Shown one piece after another: positions 52,181 to 62,007 of a DNA stretch of 64,000 nucleotides. The notes under the pieces are model-generated. The model saw only the letters and a program-made list of their open reading frames with translations. It was not told where the DNA came from and did no database searches. The stretch is from the NCBI GenBank assembly GCA_020638955.1, contig JACKHO010000009.1:124001-188000 (forward strand), given 5' to 3'. This DNA comes from Planctomycetaceae bacterium. GTDB lineage: Bacteria > Planctomycetota > Planctomycetia > Planctomycetales > Planctomycetaceae. The position numbers and the translations under genes were made by a program. The first letter of the stretch is position 1. The number at the start of each line of letters is the position of its first letter.

Positions 52181-53263
52181 ATGCCCACACAACGCTTAAA
52201 GAACCGACGTCGGCGTGGATTCACGCTAATCGAACTGCTGGTGGTGATTGCCATCATCGCGGTGCTCATTGCATTGCTGCTCCCCGCTGTGCAGCAGGCC
52301 CGGGAAGCAGCCCGGCGTTCGCAATGTAAAAACAATCTGAAGCAACTGGGGTTGGCGTTGTACAACTACCACGATGTGTACGGCAAATTCCCTTACCGTA
52401 AGGGAGGATCGGGTCCACGACAGGGAACGAACTGCAATACCGCCAACAGCAATCGTCTGAGTGGCTTCATGCCGCTCATGCCGTATGTTGATCAGGCACC
52501 ACTCTTCAACAAAGTGCAAAAAGGCAGTACCACAGTGGCTCCGGGCGGTCCATGCGGCTGGGCTGGATGGTCCGTTTGGGACGTTGCCATCCCTGCCTTG
52601 ATGTGTCCTTCGGACCCAGGCTCCAACGAACACCGCAAAGTCACCAACTACGTCTTCTCGCTGGGTGACACCATCAACAACTATCGCGACAGCCAAAATG
52701 TCCGGGGGATGTTTTCCTACCGCCGCTGCCTTTCGGAACGCGATTGCCTCGACGGAACCTCCAACACCATTTTCATGAGTGAAACCATTCGTTCCAAAAA
52801 CGGCCGTTATGCTGGCCTCGGCTCACTGACGAGCGTCCGCCCGAACGAAGGTGTTGCCGAAGGATATTCTGGAATTGGAAATAATCCAGGTGTCTGCCTT
52901 GGGGCAATTACCAATGGTTACTACACCAACCCTGCCGTTGTGAAGAACCGTGGCGGCGGAAACGCCTGGGATGGCCAGCCCGAGTATGTCGGTTTCAATA
53001 CCGTCATGCCTCCCAACGGTCCTTCGTGCGTCGACATGGCCGGAGCTTGCTGCGGCGATTCTCGTCACGGCGTGTTAGCTGCCCGCAGCCGCCACATTGG
53101 TGGCGTGCAGTGTCTGATGGGTGACGGAGCTGTCCGCTTCATCTCGGAAAACATCGACACCGGCAACCTCGCGTCAGCTCAGGTAACCAGTGGTCCCAGC
53201 CCATACGGCGTGTGGGGAGCTCTCGGAACTCGTGACGGTGGTGAACCCATTAGTGAGTTCTAA
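52181..53263 (+). CDS. DUF1559 prepilin-like protein, copy 2
   Basis: 360 residues from MPTQRLKNRRRRGFTLIELL, with GCAGGAGTC 10 bases before the ATG. Same leader, linker and H-X9-DG C terminus as copy 1; differs mainly in the middle (NGRYAGLGSLTSVRPNEG). The DNA around the leader and the first 60 codons is nearly identical to the other copies, which points to gene conversion. Own terminator follows. Confidence 0.95.
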   Translation: MPTQRLKNRRRRGFTLIELLVVIAIIAVLIALLLPAVQQAREAARRSQCKNNLKQLGLALYNYHDVYGKFPYRKGGSGPRQGTNCNTANSNRLSGFMPLMPYVDQAPLFNKVQKGSTTVAPGGPCGWAGWSVWDVAIPALMCPSDPGSNEHRKVTNYVFSLGDTINNYRDSQNVRGMFSYRRCLSERDCLDGTSNTIFMSETIRSKNGRYAGLGSLTSVRPNEGVAEGYSGIGNNPGVCLGAITNGYYTNPAVVKNRGGGNAWDGQPEYVGFNTVMPPNGPSCVDMAGACCGDSRHGVLAARSRHIGGVQCLMGDGAVRFISENIDTGNLASAQVTSGPSPYGVWGALGTRDGGEPISEF

Positions 53264-53291
53264 GGCATTCACTTGGTCAAAATATGCTCAG

Positions 53292-53326
53292 TGCGGTGGC
53301 CAAAAGCTGGCCACCGCAAGTTTTTT
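53292..53326 (+). terminator. Terminator after DUF1559 copy 2
   Basis: TGCGGTGGCCA / TGGCCACCGCA hairpin with a 5-base loop, then six T. The following 320 bases before copy 3 hold no gene. Confidence 0.85.
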
Positions 53327-53646
53327 CAAAAATTTTCTAACATTTTCTTCAAGCACAACACACGACCAAGAGACACAACGTCTTTCCGTAATTCTTCACA
53401 CTTGAGGTAAACCTACTGAGACATTTCCCCCACCGGAAACCATAGACACTACGACTGAGCACCAACTGATTGCTTCAATAGCAGTTGATGTGTCTTGCGC
53501 ACGCGTTATATTCAAGCCTGTCGATTTTCGTCGACACTTCTACGCCTGCTTCATTTCCGGCTGTTATACAATTCCGATCTGCAACGTGATGCATGGCGTG
53601 GATGGTTCCCTTTACTTTTCTCGTTTTTCAGAGGAGCCCCACAGTT

Positions 53647-54729
53647 ATGCCCAAATCTCGTCCCAATTCTCTGCGTCGGCGTGGCTTCACGCTGATCGAA
53701 CTGCTGGTGGTAATTGCCATCATCGCGGTGCTCATTGCTCTGCTGCTCCCTGCTGTGCAGCAGGCCCGAGAAGCAGCCCGGCGTTCGCAATGTAAAAACA
53801 ATCTGAAGCAACTGGGGTTGGCGCTGTACAACTACCACGACGTGTACACCGTCTTCCCTTACCGCAAGGGAGGAACTGGTCCACGTCAGGGAACGGACTG
53901 CAATACCGCCAACAGCAATCGTCTGAGTGGCTTCATGCCGCTCATGCCGTATATTGATCAGGCACCACTCTTCAACAAAGTGCAAAAAGGTAGTACCACA
54001 GTGGCTCCAGGCGGTCCATGCGGCTGGGCTGGATGGTCTGTTTGGGACGTTGCCATCCCGGCCTTGATGTGTCCTTCGGACCCAGGCTCCAACGAACACC
54101 GCAGAGTTACCAACTACGCCTTCTCGTTGGGTGACACCATTAACAGCTACCGCGACAACCAGAACGTCCGGGGGATGTTTTCCTACCGCCGCTGCTTGGC
54201 GGAACGCGATTGCCTCGACGGTACGTCCAACACCATTTTCATGAGTGAAATCATTCGTCCAAGGAACGGTCGAGCCGACGGCCTCGGCGCCCTGACGAGC
54301 GTCCGCGCAAACGAAGGCGTCGCCGAAGGATTTGCTGGTATTGGCAGCAACCCCGGTGCCTGCCTTGGTGCAATTTCCAGTGGTTACTACGTCAATCCCG
54401 CCGTCGTGAAGAACCGCGCCGGTGGAACCCTTTGGGATGGCCAGCCCGAGTATGTCGGCTTCAATACCGTCATGCCTCCCAACGGCCCTTCCTGCGTCGA
54501 CATGGCCGGAGCTTGCTGCGGCGATTCTCTGCACGGTGTACTTGCCGCCCGCAGCCGCCACGTTGGCGGCGTGCAGTGTCTGATGGGTGACGGAGCTGTC
54601 CGCTTCATCTCGGAAAACATCGACACCGGCAACCTCGCGTTGCCTCAAGTGACCAGCGGTCCCAGCCCATACGGTGTGTGGGGAGCACTCGGAACTCGTG
54701 ACGGTGGTGAACCCATCAGCGAATTCTAA
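53647..54729 (+). CDS. DUF1559 prepilin-like protein, copy 3
   Basis: 360 residues from MPKSRPNSLRRRGFTLIELL, GAGGAG 11 bases upstream. Matches copy 2 most closely, including RVNAG-type changes such as RADGLGALTSVRANEG and a Cys pair in AGACCGDSLHGV shared with copy 2 (copy 1 has AGAGSGDSAHGV). All three differ in short N-terminal leaders before the RRRGF, so each was probably duplicated then resynchronised by conversion. Confidence 0.95.
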   Translation: MPKSRPNSLRRRGFTLIELLVVIAIIAVLIALLLPAVQQAREAARRSQCKNNLKQLGLALYNYHDVYTVFPYRKGGTGPRQGTDCNTANSNRLSGFMPLMPYIDQAPLFNKVQKGSTTVAPGGPCGWAGWSVWDVAIPALMCPSDPGSNEHRRVTNYAFSLGDTINSYRDNQNVRGMFSYRRCLAERDCLDGTSNTIFMSEIIRPRNGRADGLGALTSVRANEGVAEGFAGIGSNPGACLGAISSGYYVNPAVVKNRAGGTLWDGQPEYVGFNTVMPPNGPSCVDMAGACCGDSLHGVLAARSRHVGGVQCLMGDGAVRFISENIDTGNLALPQVTSGPSPYGVWGALGTRDGGEPISEF

Positions 54730-54762
54730 GAACCCGATTTGACTACCCTCAAATCCATTTCG

Positions 54763-54800
54763 AGCCGCCTCCAGCAATGCCGGAGGCGGCTCTTTTTTTT
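54763..54800 (+). terminator. Terminator after DUF1559 copy 3
   Basis: AGCCGCCTCC (54763-54772) pairs with GGAGGCGGCT, followed by a run of T ending at about 54800. Confidence 0.9.
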
Positions 54801-54977
54801 TGGTACATGTCGTTTTGTGAAAGCAAGCTCCAAATCAACTATGTCTTCGAGCAGCAAACGGCCGCTCCTCATTAGCAGCAACAATCGGAGCGATGGCCAT
54901 CCCACAGAAATCAGTCGATGGGACGGCCAAAACAGTGAGATTCTCTGGATTTTTTAACGGGATTCCGGCCCGTCAAT

Positions 54978-55928
54978 CTACATATCTGAACTGCGACACG
55001 CCGAACAACCGACGCGTTTTACGCACTGCTGCGCCAGGTTGATGTTTTGCAGACGCTCGATACGTTTTGGGCCGCAGGCCGGACACTCGACGAGTTTTTC
55101 AGCATCCCACAGGTCCACGAAAACTCGGCCGCGCCTCATGGCCAAACCAGCATCAAGTACCGCTTCGAGACTGCCCAGCGAAGGTGGTGAGAAGTCGTTG
55201 GAGCCGGCAAGTTGTTCCATGACGCCGTTGCCGCCACGGGTCGGAATAATGGCGACTGTTCGCACACCCAGATCAAAAGCGAATTCAGTCGATTTCAACG
55301 CCCATTCCAATCCCTCTGCTTCACTGAGAAACGGCGGCTTGAGCAGGACGAACGCTCGCATGGCAATGTCATTCTCATTGAAGAAACTTGCTGCGCGGGC
55401 GAAGTCGTCCGCGGTCATTTCCTTATTGAGTGCGGCCAGTGCTTCAGGATGAATTGTCTCCAGTCCCATGGCCACTTCGAGTTCAACACCTGCAGGAAGT
55501 AATCGCTGGAATTCCAGACAGCGGGGACCAACCAGCCGGGGATGGTTTTCCACGATGACCGTTTGAAATCCAGCCATCCGTTGTGCGATGGCGGGATAGT
55601 CGTCCGGCGGAATGGCTTGAGGATCAAAGAAATTCCCGCTGTTGTACAGTTTGATCGATTGTGCGGCGGGTAATCGTTCAAGTGCGTAGTCGATTTGCTG
55701 CGGAATGGCTCCGACGGGAATCCGGGAGTCGAGCGTGTTCTTCCACAGGTCGCACATCAGGCAGGTGAACGGACACTCTCGGTTCGTAAGGAACAGCGTT
55801 GCCACATCCTGCACTTCACCGCCGGACCCGCATTCCGGTTCGACGAGAAATGCGTACGGTCGAAAGGGATCGACCTTGTTCTTTTCCCCACGCTGTTCCC
55901 GAATGAAGGCTGAAGTGAAACGTTGCAT
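54978..55928 (-). CDS. Radical SAM protein
   Basis: 316 residues. Cluster-binding motif RECPFTCLMCDLWKNT (CxxxCxxC) after TLFLTN. Then NSGNFFDPQAIP, GLETIHPEALAALNKEMTAD and a C-terminal Cys-rich end (CPACGPKR and CVKRVGCSACRS). The layout resembles the TIGR01210 / archaeosine-type radical SAM group. Probable oxygen-independent [4Fe-4S] enzyme with a second, C-terminal metal site; reaction not known. Begins 5 bases after the GspF gene. Confidence 0.85.
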   Translation of the reverse strand: MQRFTSAFIREQRGEKNKVDPFRPYAFLVEPECGSGGEVQDVATLFLTNRECPFTCLMCDLWKNTLDSRIPVGAIPQQIDYALERLPAAQSIKLYNSGNFFDPQAIPPDDYPAIAQRMAGFQTVIVENHPRLVGPRCLEFQRLLPAGVELEVAMGLETIHPEALAALNKEMTADDFARAASFFNENDIAMRAFVLLKPPFLSEAEGLEWALKSTEFAFDLGVRTVAIIPTRGGNGVMEQLAGSNDFSPPSLGSLEAVLDAGLAMRRGRVFVDLWDAEKLVECPACGPKRIERLQNINLAQQCVKRVGCSACRSSDM

Positions 55929-55933
55929 GGCGT

Positions 55934-56986
55934 TTACATGCTCATGTTCAGCGCGTCGTTAATCATGCCGAGGTAGAAGAACGCCAGCTTGAAAATGATG
56001 TAAATGATGAAGGCAGCGACGCCCGCCCAAATGACCCAGCCGGCTGCCATCGACAATGCAGACAGACTGCGGCGGGCTTCGTCTTCAAATTGTTCAGACA
56101 GACGATCCAGTGTTTCGGGCACCGTTCCGGAGGTTTCCCCGACGTCGACAATGTCGATGAATTCCCGCGGAAAAAGCTGCGAAACGTCAAGGGCCTCGTG
56201 CAGCGTTGCTCCTGAGTTGACTTCATAAATGATATCGGGCGCCGCCGCGATGAACGCCCCGTTACTTGTCGCACGCAGACTGGCGTCGAGGCTCCGGTCG
56301 ATGGGCATTCCGGCCCCTTGAGTGAGGTAGAAAGCCCATGAGAACCGTGAAATGGCAAACTTCCGCATGCAGGTACCAATGACCGGAAACCCGAGCAGCG
56401 CTCTGTGAACGAGTTTTAAGCCCGACAACGACGTGGCGGCGAGCTTGTATGCGATGTAAAGCGATACCGCTCCAAGCACCCAACCTCCCAACCAGGTGAG
56501 TGCGCCCGCGGTCCCCTGCAATCCCCAGCCGAGCAAGTCGACCGGTTCTCCACCTTGCGCCGAGACCATATCGGAAATCCAGCCCATGAGGTAAATCAAG
56601 CCGGCGACTATAAGAATGGCCGCCCCCAACTGGATGGCTGGCAGCGTAATTTGACTAAGGAACGTGTTCCACAATCGGATGTTGCTCTCATAGTGCTCCG
56701 CCAGTTCGCGCAGAACTTCTGGCAGGTTCCCGGTTTCGTCCGCGACGTTGAGCATGTCGCAAAACAAATCGGGAAAGTAGGGCTGATGCGCCCGAAACGC
56801 TTCGACCAGTCCCTCCCCCTGCTTAAGCTGATCGACAATATCTTCGAGCACCACGCGCAGCCGACCGTTCGACTTACTTGCTTCACGCGTCAGCGTCTTG
56901 ATGATGTCCACGCCAGCATGTAACGGAGTCGCAACGGAACGACAGAACAGGGCGAGCTGTCGACTGCTGATGCGATTTGAGAACAT
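55934..56986 (-). CDS. Type II secretion / type IV pilus GspF-PilC family protein
   Basis: 350 residues with two GspF-type repeats: LALFCRSVATPLHAGVDIIK, YFPDLFCDMLNVADETGNLP, then AFYLTQGAGMPIDRSLDASL and EFIDIVDVGETSGTVPETLD. Three hydrophobic segments at about 112-135, 155-185 and 315-345. Inner-membrane platform of a type II secretion or pilus system. The other machinery genes are not in this window; the nearby DUF1559 pseudopilin-like proteins are natural clients. Confidence 0.9.
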   Translation of the reverse strand: MFSNRISSRQLALFCRSVATPLHAGVDIIKTLTREASKSNGRLRVVLEDIVDQLKQGEGLVEAFRAHQPYFPDLFCDMLNVADETGNLPEVLRELAEHYESNIRLWNTFLSQITLPAIQLGAAILIVAGLIYLMGWISDMVSAQGGEPVDLLGWGLQGTAGALTWLGGWVLGAVSLYIAYKLAATSLSGLKLVHRALLGFPVIGTCMRKFAISRFSWAFYLTQGAGMPIDRSLDASLRATSNGAFIAAAPDIIYEVNSGATLHEALDVSQLFPREFIDIVDVGETSGTVPETLDRLSEQFEDEARRSLSALSMAAGWVIWAGVAAFIIYIIFKLAFFYLGMINDALNMSM

Positions 56987-57214
56987 GACCGAGCGGGGTT
57001 ACGCGTGAGAATGGGCAGACCAATCTGTGAAAACTGTACGTCCATACCAAGCGAAATGTTGGCTCGGACTCCCTGAAATCATATCCGTCCACGCAGTAGA
57101 AGTCATTGGGGCACAGGACATTCTGGCTCCCAAATCTGGGAATCAACACGGCGTTGACAAATTGGAATCCCTGTAGTTCCTCGGCAAACCGTTTTCGCGC
57201 TCTACAATACGCCC

Positions 57215-57712
57215 ATGATCGAACACGGTTTTCTGGGCAATGACGCCTCCTTCATGCTGGATTTCGTAGTGGTGGCACTGGTCCTTGTGGTGCCAGTGCT
57301 GCTGTACAGCCTGTATGTCGTGAAGTTCCAACGCAACTTTGGGCTGCACCGCTTTCTGCAAATTGCTCTGGGCGTGGTGTTGTTCGTAGCGGTCGCCGCA
57401 TTCGAAGTCGACATGCGGATGCATGGCGGCTGGGAAAAAATCATCAACAAGGACCCGGAAAACGTCCGGCTTGACGCACAGCAGTTGGAATCTGTGTCGC
57501 AGGTGCTGTGGATTCACCTGGTCTTCGCCATTTCCACGCCATTTCTGTGGATCGCAACGACAGTCTATGCACTGCGTCGATTCCCGAAGCCCCCGCAACC
57601 CGGCGAACACAGCCGCCTGCACAAAACGCTCGGCTGGATTTCCGTAGTCGATTTGGTGGCAACATCCGTCACGGGGCTGTGGTTCTACTACGTTGCGTTC
57701 ATGGCGGCGTAG
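57215..57712 (+). CDS. DUF420 membrane protein
   Basis: 165 residues with four helices: FMLDFVVVALVLVVPVLLYS, FLQIALGVVLFVAVAAFEVD, LWIHLVFAISTPFLWIATTV, GWISVVDLVATSVTGLWFYY. His at HRFLQ, HLVF and HKTLGW match DUF420, often linked with cytochrome oxidase assembly. No oxidase genes are close here. Confidence 0.85.
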   Translation: MIEHGFLGNDASFMLDFVVVALVLVVPVLLYSLYVVKFQRNFGLHRFLQIALGVVLFVAVAAFEVDMRMHGGWEKIINKDPENVRLDAQQLESVSQVLWIHLVFAISTPFLWIATTVYALRRFPKPPQPGEHSRLHKTLGWISVVDLVATSVTGLWFYYVAFMAA

Positions 57713-57803
57713 AGTTGCTGGCGACGTATTCGTTTGGCAGGCCTTGGGCAGTTACTAAATGGAAAATGGCATAGCCTCACGGTAAGGTGATTAGACTTCC
57801 GGC

Positions 57804-58337
57804 ATGTGGCGGTCTCGAAAACACAAGTCATGGGCGAAATTGATTTTGGACGAACGCATTTACTACGCATGTTGCGTCATAGCTGGCGGCAAAGAAGAAT
57901 TCTTCCTATGGTTTTCAGGAGAACCTGATGGTGTGCTGCTGTCTGGAGAATTTGTACTGACATTTCGTGATTTCAACGCTCTGGCCGAGTATTGCACACA
58001 AGCGGATTTGCAACTCGCGGACGAAGCCACTTCACGATATGACATTGATGCAATCGACGCTTGGATTTGCACCCCACACGACGCTGAGTTTGATGTCGAC
58101 ATGTTGCTGAACGCCTGGAATATGATGGATGACTTTTACCAGTCGCTCCGTGGCGAAAGTGCAATAGCTGACAAGGACCTTGATCTGCACGAGAAATTGA
58201 GCCTTTCAAACTTTGCGACATCGCTTCCTGGTGTCATTGTTAGCGAAGACTTTGAACCAAACTGGACTGACTCAGATCGTTCACGACTTGCGATCATCCT
58301 TGCTGACGCACTGGCGATATTCAAAGCGGCGCTCTGA
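57804..58337 (+). CDS. Hypothetical cytoplasmic protein
   Basis: 177 residues: YYACCVIAGGKEEFFLWFSG, FRDFNALAEYCTQADLQLAD, YDIDAIDAWI, then MLLNAWNMMDDFYQSLRGES. Acidic, single-domain, no signal. I do not recognise a named family; the size and style are those of immunity-type or DUF proteins found next to unrelated genes. Confidence 0.5.
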   Translation: MWRSRKHKSWAKLILDERIYYACCVIAGGKEEFFLWFSGEPDGVLLSGEFVLTFRDFNALAEYCTQADLQLADEATSRYDIDAIDAWICTPHDAEFDVDMLLNAWNMMDDFYQSLRGESAIADKDLDLHEKLSLSNFATSLPGVIVSEDFEPNWTDSDRSRLAIILADALAIFKAAL

Positions 58338-58464
58338 TTCGCGGGCGAGAGCTCTCAGTGAATGCATAAGACCTGCACTACAAGTTCCCAGGATTTCTTC
58401 GAATTCTCGAATGGAATTGGTATGCTCATGGCATCCCTTTTTCATTTCCTGGAGGATTCATTTC

Positions 58465-59520
58465 ATGTTGTTTCTACGATCACGTTCTCTCCCACTCCTC
58501 TGTCTGCTGATGCTCGCGGCCACGGGTTGCGACAAAGTCCAACAGGCAATTGACGAACAGACTGGTGAAACCGCTGAGTCGGTTGATCCTGTAACGCCGC
58601 CCGCTGCTCCAGCGGAAATGGCTCCCGCCGCAACGGCCAAGACGCCGCAACAAATCATCGATGCGTTTCTCGCCCTTCCCAGTCATGAGCGGACTGACGC
58701 ACATTTGCAGGAGTTGACGGCACTCGAAGAAGGGCTGGAGCAGATTACGGAATTGAACCTGGCAAACAGTTCGGTCACCGACGCTGGTTTCGCCGGTGTG
58801 AAGAATCTCACGTCACTGAAAACAGCCAATCTCTCTCAAACACGGCTCTCCAACGCTGCGTTTGCGGCACTGACTGAATTGACGCAGTTGGAAGAGTTGA
58901 CACTCGACGGCATGGTGAACGTGGACGGAGCGGCCCTGGAAACCATTAAAGAAGTGGAATCCCTCCGCTCCTTGAAAATGACCAACACGGTCATTGGTGA
59001 TGTTGCGCTCGTCTCCCTCGCTGAACTGCCTCATCTGGAATTGCTGCACATTGATGGTGTTCGCAACATGGCGGGGCGACCTTTTGCCGACGCGGCCAAA
59101 AAAGGGGGATTCAAGGAACTGCGAGAGTTGTCATTCAGCGGAACGCAATTCGGCACCTACGGACTCGAAAACGTCGGATCACTGAAGTCGCTGGAGGTCA
59201 TTCGGGCTCAAGGAGGAGAAATCAATGATGGAACATTCCTCACCATTGGAGCCTGCACAAATTTGCGTGAGCTGTATTTCCAGAACAACTCATTCAATCC
59301 CAACTCACTGAAAGCACTGCAGCGGCTTCGCAACCTGGAGGTGCTACGGCTCGATGGATGCAATTCCATCGTGGACCCGAGTTTCGACATGCTGAAGTCG
59401 CTGAAGGGTTTGCGCGAACTGGGTCTGGAGGGTTGCCCCTGCACTCCCGCCGCGGTTGAACAGTTGAAAACCAAGTTCCTCAAAGAGACCGCCATTCACT
59501 ACGGCGGCAAGACGTTGTAG
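58465..59520 (+). CDS. LRR lipoprotein
   Basis: 351 residues, GGAGG before ATG. Lipoprotein signal MLFLRSRSLPLLCLLMLAAT with GC at the lipobox. After a Pro/Ala linker, leucine-rich repeats of the 24-residue type: LTSLKTANLSQTRLSNAAFA, LTQLEELTLDGMVNVDGAAL, LPHLELLHIDGVRNM, LKSLEVIRAQGGEINDGTFL, LRNLEVLRLDGCNSIVDPSF, LKGLRELGLEGCPCT. Probably surface or periplasmic protein-protein interaction; function unknown. Confidence 0.85.
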   Translation: MLFLRSRSLPLLCLLMLAATGCDKVQQAIDEQTGETAESVDPVTPPAAPAEMAPAATAKTPQQIIDAFLALPSHERTDAHLQELTALEEGLEQITELNLANSSVTDAGFAGVKNLTSLKTANLSQTRLSNAAFAALTELTQLEELTLDGMVNVDGAALETIKEVESLRSLKMTNTVIGDVALVSLAELPHLELLHIDGVRNMAGRPFADAAKKGGFKELRELSFSGTQFGTYGLENVGSLKSLEVIRAQGGEINDGTFLTIGACTNLRELYFQNNSFNPNSLKALQRLRNLEVLRLDGCNSIVDPSFDMLKSLKGLRELGLEGCPCTPAAVEQLKTKFLKETAIHYGGKTL

Positions 59521-59629
59521 GGACTCCCGGCGCGTCGGGCACGTCACACGCTGGCCGCAATGTTTGGCCAGAGTGATGTTGCCCAAACGCAACATGTCGG
59601 CGTGAGAGGATGAATTCTGGTGGTAACAG

Positions 59630-59652
59630 GCCGAATTCCCGGCGAATTCGGT
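59630..59652. repeat. Short hairpin between LRR and methyltransferase genes
   Basis: CCGAATTC (59631-59638) pairs with GAATTCGG (59644-59651) around a 5-base loop. No T-run, so either a weak terminator or an operator. Otherwise the stretch 59521-59731 shows nothing. Confidence 0.4.
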
Positions 59653-59731
59653 CTGCCTTCCGCTTGACTCTCCTCTGTGTACTAGAGTTTTGAACGCAAA
59701 TAAGTACGTTCAAATAGCTCTAGACACACCG

Positions 59732-60709
59732 ATGAACTGGAAAATCAAGGCACACGTTCTCGCCCTCCTCAGCCGAGTCCCCGGCGGTCGTGGCGCATAC
59801 CATTTGCTACAACGAATTGGTGGAACGAATCGACTCCAGCTCGACCGCGACCTCGAACGCGCGTTCGAACTGGTTGACTTGGTTCACGAAGCCGGTGGCA
59901 CCATTCCAAGCAGCAACGTTCTGGAAATTGGTACTGGCTGGCGACCACTCGTGCCGTATGTCTTTGCTCTGGCTGGAGCAAACAGCGTGGTCACGGTCGA
60001 CGTGAATCCTTGGTTGACAGCGGCCTACGCTCGTGAAACCTGGAAGGCACTCGGCACGCGACTCAGCCAAATTGCCGCGCGATGCAAAGTCGACTTGCGT
60101 CAGCTTCAGGAACGTCATCACGACATTTCAACAGACGGAAATTCCATTGAGGATTTTCTCAGTCCGCTGGGCATTACGTACCTCTACCCCGCTGACGCAC
60201 GCAGCACGGGACTTCACGACAACACCATCGATTTCGTGGTCAGTTCGAATGTGCTGGAACACATTCCCCGCGACATCCAGACAGACATTCACCGTGAGTC
60301 AAACCGCATTCTCCGTCCCGGAGGATTGGCGGTGCATCGATACAACCCCCAGGACCATTACTCGACAGTCGACTCCGCGATTACGTTTGCCAACTTCCTG
60401 CAGTTCTCTGAACAGGAATGGCACTGGTACGGTGGCAGTGGTCTCGCATACCACAACCGACTCCGCTCGCGTGACTATCGTGAAATGTTTGAAGAAGCTG
60501 GTTTCCAGTTTGAAGTCTGTCGCGAGCGAGTCGACGAGCGTTCACTCCAAGCCATCAACAATGGCTCACTCAAGGTGCATGAGGAATTCGCCAAGTACAC
60601 GCCTCAGGAACTGGCGGTCGACTACATGTGGGTCGCGTGTCGCAAGCTGGCTGCAAGTGAATCAGAGACTGAATCGTGTGAACCTTGTCTCGGTGGCGCG
60701 GCGTCTTAG
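59732..60709 (+). CDS. SAM-dependent methyltransferase
   Basis: 325 residues. Class I Rossmann features: VLEIGTGWRPLVPYVFALAG (motif I), VVTVDVNPWLTA (acidic motif II), IDFVVSSNVLEHIPRD and SNRILRPGGLAVHRYNPQDH. Methyl donor is SAM; substrate unknown. It is followed after 72 bases by a glycosyltransferase in the same direction, so it may decorate a glycan. A TTG at 59690 would add 14 residues; neither start has a clear ribosome site. Confidence 0.8.
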   Translation: MNWKIKAHVLALLSRVPGGRGAYHLLQRIGGTNRLQLDRDLERAFELVDLVHEAGGTIPSSNVLEIGTGWRPLVPYVFALAGANSVVTVDVNPWLTAAYARETWKALGTRLSQIAARCKVDLRQLQERHHDISTDGNSIEDFLSPLGITYLYPADARSTGLHDNTIDFVVSSNVLEHIPRDIQTDIHRESNRILRPGGLAVHRYNPQDHYSTVDSAITFANFLQFSEQEWHWYGGSGLAYHNRLRSRDYREMFEEAGFQFEVCRERVDERSLQAINNGSLKVHEEFAKYTPQELAVDYMWVACRKLAASESETESCEPCLGGAAS

Positions 60710-60781
60710 CTCGCTGCCGGAGAAATGTATTGAATCGCAGGGAGGCGCGATTGATTTGGAACAAACATTGAGATCCCCATC

Positions 60782-61981
60782 ATGCTGGTGCTGCATTTGA
60801 TTTTCTGGGTCGCCTTCAGCCTGGTCGTCTACAGCTACGTCGTCTATCTCGTTGTAGTGGGACTCTGGGCGAAGTTCACAAAACCGCAGGAACCGGCAGA
60901 CATTGAGTCGCGGACAGACTGGCCCTTTGTGAGTCTCGTTATCGCGGCGTACAAGGAAGAGAAGGTCATTCAGGAACGGATCGATAACGCACTCGCATTC
61001 GACTACCCCGCCGACCGCTATGAAGTGCTCATTGGCTGCGACGGCGACCTCGACCGCACAGGAGAAATTGTCCGGGCGACGAATGATCCTCGCATCAAAC
61101 TGATGCAGTTTCCACAACGTCGCGGCAAGCCCTCAGTCCTGAACGACTGTGTTCCCGCTGCGCAAGGTGATTTGCTCGCCTTCTCCGACGCAAATACGTT
61201 CTGGAATCCCGACGCACTGAAGCGGCTTGTTCGGCACTACGACGACGCCCAAGTTGGCGGCGTGTGCGGTCAGTTGCTCCTCACCGATCCCGAAACCGGT
61301 GCGAACGTCGATGGTGTCTACTGGCGTTATGAGAACTTCCTCAAACGCTGCGAAGGTCGCATTGGTGCATTACTGGGAGCGAACGGGGCCATTTACTCCA
61401 TTCGCAAAGAACTCTGGCAGCCCATTCCCGCGAACACCATTGTCGATGACTTCCTGATTGGCATGAACGTCCACGTGCAGGGCCGGAAGTTCCTGTTCGA
61501 TGAGTCGGCCGTTGCCAATGAAGAAAGTGCTCCGGACATGGGAGCGGAATTTCATCGTCGCGCCCGGATTGGTGCCGGTGGATTCCAGAGCATGGCCTGG
61601 CTGGCAACACTGCTGAATCCGCTGCAAGGCAAAGTGGCGTTGGCGTTCTGGTCGCACAAAGTGCTGCGGTGGTTCTGCCCGTTGTTTCTCATAGCCATGC
61701 TCCTAACGAACCTCGCCCTGCTGCCCGCACCGCTCTACGTGGCGACGCTGATTGCACAGGTCGCATTTTATCTGGTTGCATTGCTCGGAAAGGTGCTCCC
61801 CGGACGCGGAGCCCTCGGTCGACTGGTGAAACTTCCGGCCATGTTCACCTCCATGAATGCCGCCCTGCTCATCGGGTTTATCCGCTGGATAAGCAACACG
61901 CAGTCGGGAGCGTGGAAACGAACGGCCCGCACCTCGGAAATCGAGCAGGACGCCGACGCAATGGCACCTCACGCCGGTTGA
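60782..61981 (+). CDS. Family 2 glycosyltransferase, membrane-bound
   Basis: 399 residues. N-terminal helix LIFWVAFSLVVYSYVVYLVV, then GT-A fold: PFVSLVIAAYKEEKVIQERI, YEVLIGCDGDLDRTGEIV, LLAFSDANTFWNPDALKRLV (DxD-like), GGVCGQLLLTDPETG, and C-terminal helices (CPLFLIAMLLTNLALLPAPL). Polysaccharide or glycolipid transferase of the processive/non-processive GT2 class. Adjacent methyltransferase suggests one pathway. Confidence 0.9.
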   Translation: MLVLHLIFWVAFSLVVYSYVVYLVVVGLWAKFTKPQEPADIESRTDWPFVSLVIAAYKEEKVIQERIDNALAFDYPADRYEVLIGCDGDLDRTGEIVRATNDPRIKLMQFPQRRGKPSVLNDCVPAAQGDLLAFSDANTFWNPDALKRLVRHYDDAQVGGVCGQLLLTDPETGANVDGVYWRYENFLKRCEGRIGALLGANGAIYSIRKELWQPIPANTIVDDFLIGMNVHVQGRKFLFDESAVANEESAPDMGAEFHRRARIGAGGFQSMAWLATLLNPLQGKVALAFWSHKVLRWFCPLFLIAMLLTNLALLPAPLYVATLIAQVAFYLVALLGKVLPGRGALGRLVKLPAMFTSMNAALLIGFIRWISNTQSGAWKRTARTSEIEQDADAMAPHAG

Positions 61982-62007
61982 TTCGCATCAACGCCAAATT
62001 GCACTAG

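Noticed and set aside
53551..54777. 408-codon minus-strand frame opposite the third DUF1559 gene (with similar frames opposite the others)
   Set aside because: Its sequence is the reverse of conserved DUF1559 codons, so it recurs opposite every copy; not a gene.
54739..54957. 72-codon plus-strand frame after DUF1559 copy 3
   Set aside because: Overlaps a T-run terminator; no ribosome site and no recognisable content.
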